Of a DNA stretch of 64,000 nt, positions 57,972 through 64,000 are shown one piece after another; the first letter of the stretch is position 1, and each line of letters starts with the position of its first letter. This stretch comes from Chrysomallon squamiferum (lineage: Eukaryota; Mollusca; Gastropoda; Neomphalida; Peltospiridae). Below the pieces are notes generated by a model. That model was not told the origin of the DNA, made no database searches, and was given only the letters and a program-made list of their open reading frames with translations. The translations under genes and the position numbers were made by a program. The stretch covers positions 23,195,581-23,259,580 of the forward strand of contig CM022673.1 in assembly GCA_012295275.1 (NCBI GenBank). The letters run 5' to 3'.

Positions 57972-59046
57972 TTTGTTTAGTTTTTTCATATATTACAATC
58001 AAGACGTTTTTGAACCAAGTCACTCAAATACATTAAATCTTTTTTAAAAAGATACATTTTTTATACAATTCTTCAAAACTGAATTGAAATATATTATTTA
58101 TATTACAAATAATTTATTTGATATCAAGTTTATATCCCCAGTGGCATCAAACCCTCTTCATTTGCTCAATATATCAATCATATTAAATTGGGAAAGAGTT
58201 TCACAATTATTTCTCTTGGGTCACAAAATGAGAAACAATTTGTTATCTCACTATTGATGGCATGCCAAAAAACAAAATAAAAACAAACACAAAACACAGA
58301 TATACACTCAAAAAAAATAAATGACAAAATAAAGCAACAAAAAGTAAGAAAAAAGGAATTATTTAATAATTCATAAAACTTTATTATTATTATTATCATT
58401 ATTTATTATGTACTTGGTTTTTTTTTTTAAATATTTAAATATAAGCTGTATTGATTAAGTTGCAAGCTCTTAATCGGAAGTTTGTCAAGATACAATAACC
58501 TAGTACCAGGTAATATTCAACAAAAACTCCTTTCTGCTATTTTGGCCCAAAATAATAAATACAAAAATTCAAAAATTCCAGACAGTCTGGAATGTCTATC
58601 ATGTGATTTCAGATACTTCAGACATTATTTGCAGTGGATCTGTTAACCAGCTTGGTACTTGAGCCTAAAATGTCAACATGGGAAAGGCACAATGGCTGTA
58701 CACTGGAGGCAAATATTTTTACCTTTTAGCTTTTGTATTCATGAAAATTGTTTTTCAAAAAATTTTAACTGAAATAAACCAACACATACTTTAAGGACAT
58801 CAGATGTCATTCCAGAGTTCTAACATCAAGCCACATTTTATTGCTCCTGGATTTTGAGACCCAAAAAAGATAAGATTCATAAGTTTGTTCTCACTTCATA
58901 TCAAAATGTTCTCTGCCTGTTATTATATTACACACTAGTTTTTGCAATACAGTAATGAAACTGATGAACAGTCTTCAGTGAACTAACCTGATAGGTGTCT
59001 GTGTTAGATAAATGTCCAGCTTCTATCAACAGGAAAATTGAGTAAT
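44198..59046 (-). CDS. SLC38A11: SLC38A11-like sodium-coupled amino-acid transporter, 5' end beyond window (10 exons seen)
   Basis: Exons on the minus strand: 58988-59046, 52952-53027, 51570-51638, 48806-48918, 47573-47652, 46512-46582, 45988-46149, 45241-45353, 44768-44905, 44198-44494, giving 392 residues of an APC-superfamily (SLC38/AAAP) multi-pass plasma-membrane transporter. The visible part starts in DYSIFLLIEAG, after the expected first transmembrane helix; roughly 60 N-terminal residues are missing. Diagnostic blocks are GRPGYYILSVLQFIYPFIA, LPLSLYKNIARLGK, IMAFAYMCHHNTFLIHSSLE, FTGLTQG, LTYPVECFVTRD, and near the C-terminus CSHGQEMPYC. That last motif closely resembles my memory of human SLC38A11 and separates it from SLC38A10. 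The C-terminal tail (about 25 residues) is hydrophilic, with two N-glycosylation sequons (NMS, NKT). The substrate of SLC38A11 is poorly defined. Introns are up to about 6 kb and full of microsatellites. Confidence 0.93.
45189..45225. repeat. (AAAT)n microsatellite next to SLC38A11 donor
   Basis: About nine AAAT units, starting about 15 bases inside the intron that follows the exon 45241-45353. Confidence 0.9.
52806..52920. repeat. Compound (CT)n(CA)n microsatellite in SLC38A11 intron
   Basis: About 42 CT units followed by about 12 CA units. In transcript orientation this is (GT)n then (GA)n, beginning about 30 bases downstream of the 5' splice site of the exon 52952-53027. Confidence 0.95.
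54137..54204. repeat. Perfect 34-bp duplication in SLC38A11 intron
   Basis: The unit CAAAATTAGATTTCCAATAA followed by TTTCTTCATAAATT occurs twice in a row without mismatch. Confidence 0.92.
57216..57385. repeat. AAT/ATT/GTT trinucleotide cluster in SLC38A11 intron
   Basis: Runs of AAT and AAC give way to ATT, GTT and then TCC/CAT triplets. Long asparagine or isoleucine/valine reading frames here are products of the trinucleotide composition and not genes. Confidence 0.85.
57924..57970. repeat. (CA)n microsatellite in SLC38A11 intron
   Basis: About 23 uninterrupted CA units between the exons at 52952-53027 and 58988-59046. Confidence 0.95.
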
Positions 59047-62000
59047 CTGTAATTAAAAAAAAATAAAAATAACTAAATTAAATTGTCTTTTAAATAAAGT
59101 GAAGAAGATAAAATTACAATTTAGGTCTTGGATTTTCACACACCCTTTAGCCCTGTTTTTCTATTCAAGTTTACTATAAATGCAAATACACTTACTCAGA
59201 CATGAATATGAATTAAGCAGTATAGTTCTATTTTAATATTTTTACAGTTTTACTGGAATCATGATCAATAAGCAAACAAAAACAATTCCTGTTAATACAA
59301 TTATGAAAAAGCAAAATAAAAATGGGTTACAGTCAATTTTGTACAAATTATAGATCAGGAAAAGCATTGTATAAAAATACTGACAGACATCAACAATATT
59401 GACAGACAAATATAATAAAATAAGTTTTTTCGTTATACTTTTTTATATAGACAACATGATCAAAGCAATTATAAATAATACATTTCAAGAAATGCATGAG
59501 AAAATATGTGAAGACAGATAGATCAATACACTTAGTCAAAATATCTATAATGTAAACAGATTTTTTACTTTCATTCATGTGAAGGTTAATATTAGATTTG
59601 CAGAATATTGAGCTATAGTTAAAGAAACAAACAAAAAATCATCTTGTAAAAACAAACAACATCACAAGACTGTCAGTTTGACCTGAAAGAATATAATATA
59701 AATTAGAATCACCACATTCTTAATAATTTTGTTTTTTTTTAAATAATTTTTTTATAAAGTATTTATTGCATCTGAAATAAACTTTAACTTTCTGGATTTG
59801 TGAGCAGTATATATACTATAAAATATTAGGAAGAGAGGTCCAAGTGGATATTAGAAATGGACAAATATTACTGTCATTATACACCAAAAATTCAACTTGA
59901 CCTTGATTCATAGTTAACTGGTACCTCAGTATTTAACAAAATAAGAATATTTCTAGTGTATCAGTACAACAAGCTCAAAGAGTTAAACATACCTTAGTTT
60001 AATTAAAATAACTGAATGCTGGATGTTGAAAAAATGGTAAATGAATGGTATTTGAGAAGGCAACAAAATGAGTAACATTCATCAGGTTTACATTGTTGTT
60101 ACAAAATAAATAACAAATTATGTGAAACAATATAAGAAGTGATGAATAAATAACATGAATGTAATTTACTCAGTCTATTAGTAGGTGTTCAGAAGTAATT
60201 GTATGACTATGTCAATAAAATCATTTATAATTTAAATTAAACCAGTGTATTTGACAATTCTAAAATAGGTATGTTAAAAATGATGATGACTTCTCAACCA
60301 AACATTTGGATCAAGCTTATTAAGACAGTGTATTTGTGAGCATTAGTGTGTTTCATGTCAACAATTAATTCTAGTAAGATTCAGTAGTGGTATCCAATAT
60401 GAAATCTGAGGCCAAATAAACTGCTACTTGTCAAATTCAAGCCACATCTTCTTATAAGATTGTGCAGTGCAAATTTGCAGGTTCCAAACACATTTTCTTT
60501 TATTAAAGTAGGACCAACATGCAATATCAGGACAAGAAACAATATGGCTCAGTCAGTGTGGCCACAACAGACATAAAAAAAATGATTCCCATCAAACATT
60601 GTGGAAATACAGTAATTCTTGTATGACAATATAAATTAAAGTTTCAAACAGCAGAAACTTTATTATTAACCATATTTTGATGTGTTCAGTATATTTTACA
60701 AAATACCAGAACATCAATATCGTTTTCTCCTGCAACATGATAAACTATATTTTTCAATGATGTGATATTAAATGTCTTCATGTCACTGACAGATATATTT
60801 TTTCAATAATATTATATCAAATGTTTTGAAGTCATAGATAACTATATTTTTTTTAGTAACATGGTATCAAATATTCTGAATCCACTGACAAATGTTTTTT
60901 TCCAGTGACCTGTTATTGGATGTTTTCTAGTCAGTGATGGATAGTGCAGTACTGAAGAACTAGAAGTATCAATTCTCTGGACACTAATCAGTGTTTATAC
61001 AGCCCAACATCCACCATACTCAGAGACAGATTGCTGAGGAAACCTTATTAAGCCACTTCCATTCAACAAGTCTTAAATGTGACATTTTTCATGCAGCTAG
61101 GGAGAGGTGTGAGATAGGAACATCTGTGGCACATTTCATAGTCAGCAAGCAAAACAATCAGTTTGTGGATCTGTCATGCTTTGAAACCCAAAACCAAGGA
61201 AGTGTATTTTGTTACAGTATAAGAGAATACTAGACAGATAATTAATTTTATTGTTTAAATATGTTTGATTGGTTAAAACTATCATAACAGTAAAAATAAC
61301 AATGTTAGTTCTGTATACATTAAATTATAGACATAACCACTGTCAAAAAGACTAGGCCTGAAAATACCTTAAGAAAAAATGTTAGCATTTAAATTTGTAA
61401 GGCTCATGACTTTTTGAAATTAATTTTTTTAAAAGACTTACTTTAAACAATTAATTAAAACAAAACAAAAATTACAAAGTTAATTCAACAAAATCTTTTA
61501 TTTACTGTATTAATATAAAATAGAATAATTAATAAATAAACAAATAGATAAATAAAATAAATTAATTAATAATAATTGATAATAAATAAAGAATAAATTA
61601 TTTGCTGAAGAATAAAAGAGAAAAAATGCTATTTTCAGTGACCATTATACTCCATCACTTTCAAGCTGTTCACAACAGTTTTGGAAAATCAAGATTATCA
61701 GTAAAGCAGTTTGAACTACTCATTTATTTCTAGCACGGCAATTTCAGAGCTTTTCAGATTTACAGAATAGATGTTAAAAAAATTGCTATTAAAATAACAA
61801 AGAAATCAACATTTAACATGGAAAAACTCAAAAAAAACTAAAATTCTTATCAGCTGTTTTATTTTTTAAATATTTGGTGTTATTTTCATTTCACAATTTT
61901 TTCAGCTATAGAACACTTCCAAAAAATTATTATCTATCAGCTATTAATAAATTATTATAGTAATAATATATTAGAGAAAAAGAATTGCCAACAATGAAAA

Positions 62001-62479
62001 ATCTTGATTTATAGGGAAATTTTACAGTATGTACAAATGCATTATACACTGTAGTCTATACAATCCATAAAACAATGAATATCTTCATTACAATATTGCC
62101 TAAAAGCTGAAAACCAATCAACTTAATACATCTAGGATTTGAGTCACATCATCAGAAGATTGTAATAAAGGAAGCTGTGAAATAAAGGAAAGTAGAATTC
62201 ATCCATTAATGGTATGAATCTTATCAGAACATATTGCAACATGTGTAAAATAAAAATCAGATAATACTGTGATAGAAAGAAAGAAATAATTCATTTAATC
62301 ACACACAACATATACAGTTATATAAAATATTGTTTAATGGGCATACATGCATGTAAACACCTTGCCATTGATTAATGTGAAAACATTTTCAAAAGGTTTT
62401 TTTACTGATCTTAGGATTTTTCCTGAATAACTAAAGGGTCTACCACAAGCCTACTGACCGTTTTATTATTAAATTACTA

Positions 62480-62750
62480 GTGGTCAGTTATTACATTATT
62501 TTCTGATACCTTGTCACCATCTGGTCCATTACCAAGATATTGATTGTTTTGTTACCAAATTACCAGTGATTTCTTAACAGGCACGTTGTCACCTTATTTA
62601 TTTTTCTATTAACAAGTCACAACTTGGTCTGTTACCACGTTATTGATGTTCTATTATCTAGTTACCACTGGTCAGGTACCAACCGTTATATTACTGAATT
62701 ACCAAGCAGTCTTTTACCAAGCTTCAGCTGCCTGCCATGTGTTACCAAAA
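62480..62750. repeat. Degenerate TTACCA-containing repeat
   Basis: TTACCA or close variants (GTTACCA, ATTACCA, GTCACC) recur at irregular spacings of roughly 12-40 bases over about 270 bases, often near ATTATTGAT- or GGTCAG-like words. The pattern looks like an old, decayed tandem array. Confidence 0.5.
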
Positions 62751-62997
62751 GTGACGACTATTTATTTAGAAGGTGTTCTGATAATACAGATTAAAACGTC
62801 ATTTTTAATTATAGATATCATCAGCATGGTTACTTCTGTGTTAAAACAACAGGTGAAAATAAATCATGTTGCTGTTCAACCAGAAGGTGATCAACAGATG
62901 CTGCCCATAATATTACACTCTTTTGAGCAGTTTGATATTGAGTTAATGATACTGCTGAGTGGATAATCTGTGTTTGGTTAACTATCCACAAGTTAGT

Positions 62998-62999
<2 letters not shown>

Positions 63000-63028
<29 letters not shown>

Positions 63029-63142
63029 AGTGATAGTGTGCGTGTGTGCGTGTGTGCATGTGTGTGTGTGTGTGTGTGAGTGAGAGTGTGAGAGTGCGTG
63101 AGTGCATGCGTGCATGTGTGTGTGTGTGTGTGTGTGTGTGAG
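63000..63142. repeat. Interrupted (GT)n array
   Basis: Three GT-rich runs separated by GAGTGAGAGTGTG- and GCGTG-like interruptions, about 140 bases in all. Confidence 0.93.
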
Positions 63143-64000
63143 GTTGATAGTTTGTATATCAGTTACACATGGATGATATATTTGTACAAATATAATTATA
63201 CATGTTTGTATAAATACATGTACATTGTAAAAAATATCTTCAAATTAAATTCATTGGAGTAAAATTATCTCTCAAATAAAACAATTTGTAGGGATTGGTT
63301 TACCTGAATGTCTAATTATACAAGAACATAAAAATAATGCTATATACAAACAAACAAACACACAAAAAAAAATCAAAACAAAAATCCTCCAAACATTCAG
63401 CAGATGAATATAAGAACTGTAAAAACAGAGGAAAAAACAAACAACATAAAGATAAAAATAATCACACCATTATTTATAGCGATCACAGCTGAGTGTAGGA
63501 GACATTCAATCTGCTCTTTATTGTCTTACATGCTTTTCATTTAATTTGGTATTGATTTCTTCAACAACAAAGAACTGTTTGTCACCACGACCCACTAACC
63601 TCATCTCCTGGCTGGAATTAAGATAATGGAACAAGTCAACAGAGCAGTTTGTCAAAATGAGTAAAAAAAAAAAAAAAAGAACTAAAAATACTTTTTATGC
63701 ATATGGTGCTCTTAATCCATGAGACACATGTTATGTTTGGAGGTAGCATGTTTAGGATTCATATCCATGGCATGACAATGATAAGAAAATTTTCCATTTG
63801 AATCAGTGTCCATGACTGGTTTATCATGTACATGGTATGTATTTTGGAAGAGGAAGTGTTTAATATAATATTCCTTGCTGTTAACTGAAAAGGGTATACA
63901 GATGCAGTGGTTGCAAATACATCTTAACCACTGGATTGTATAAAGCAGGGCTAAATTTTACAGAACATGAAATGTGAGACTCATTAATACAAATATTTAA

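Larger units (their letters stand above)
59047..64000. other. Upstream part of SLC38A11 (intron or 5' region), no exon confirmed
   Basis: The next upstream coding exon should encode the NSIIGSGIIGLPY-type first transmembrane helix and end one base into a codon. I looked for this on the minus strand and did not find it, so it probably lies beyond the right edge. The stretch contains degenerate TTACCA repeats (about 62480-62750) and a GT-rich array (63000-63140). Confidence 0.55.

Noticed and set aside
60991-61233. 80-codon plus-strand frame with fairly balanced composition
   Set aside because: No recognisable domain and no flanking splice structure. It lies in the upstream intron or 5' region of a minus-strand gene. 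Kept out for lack of support.
62643-62966. 107-codon plus-strand frame
   Set aside because: It overlaps the degenerate TTACCA repeat and shows no family resemblance.

Overview
This window is animal nuclear DNA. It is very AT-rich and holds seven recognisable protein-coding genes. All are split into short exons, and every one of the 42 introns I could delimit is GT-AG. There are many microsatellites and minisatellites and no sign of prokaryotic organisation. Gene content and the recurrent core AAGGGAAATAACTC, which I remember as common in mollusc repeats, suggest a lophotrochozoan, most likely a mollusc. The species cannot be told from this sequence.

Layout, left to right. (1) DCAKD-like dephospho-CoA kinase, minus, 1838-5695. 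(2) GTPBP10-like mitochondrial Obg GTPase, plus, 6558-11556, head-to-head with DCAKD. (3) ACMSD, the aminocarboxymuconate-semialdehyde decarboxylase of the kynurenine pathway, minus, 13209-20113, tail-to-tail with GTPBP10. (4) A 4.9 kb repeat-rich intergenic block, 20114-25032. (5) RPL37A (eL43), minus, 25033-28571. (6) ZNF622/REI1-like 60S maturation factor, plus, 29235-33518, head-to-head with RPL37A. (7) A 2.8 kb intergenic block holding a second copy of the repeat element seen near 22-23 kb, flanked by duplicated DNA. (8) COQ10 coenzyme-Q-binding protein, plus, 36301-39144. (9) SLC38A11-like amino-acid transporter, minus, 44198-59046, whose first coding exon(s) lie beyond the right edge.

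Exon models were built by hand. Every junction keeps frame. Total lengths are 224 aa (DCAKD), 415 (GTPBP10), 337 (ACMSD), 92 (RPL37A), 397 (ZNF622), 234 (COQ10) and 392 (SLC38A11, partial). Most are close to the vertebrate orthologues as I remember them.

Functionally these are ordinary housekeeping and metabolic genes. Three of them (GTPBP10, RPL37A, ZNF622) concern large ribosomal subunits, and GTPBP10 and COQ10 are mitochondrial. I found no undescribed multi-gene system. The most unusual things are structural. Tandem duplications of about 91 bp span a splice acceptor in ACMSD and a splice donor in ZNF622. A two-copy repeat family carries an internal 42-bp minisatellite and a hAT-like end. 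A divergent pair joins RPL37A to ZNF622, and the RPL37A start codon is the only coding triplet of its exon.
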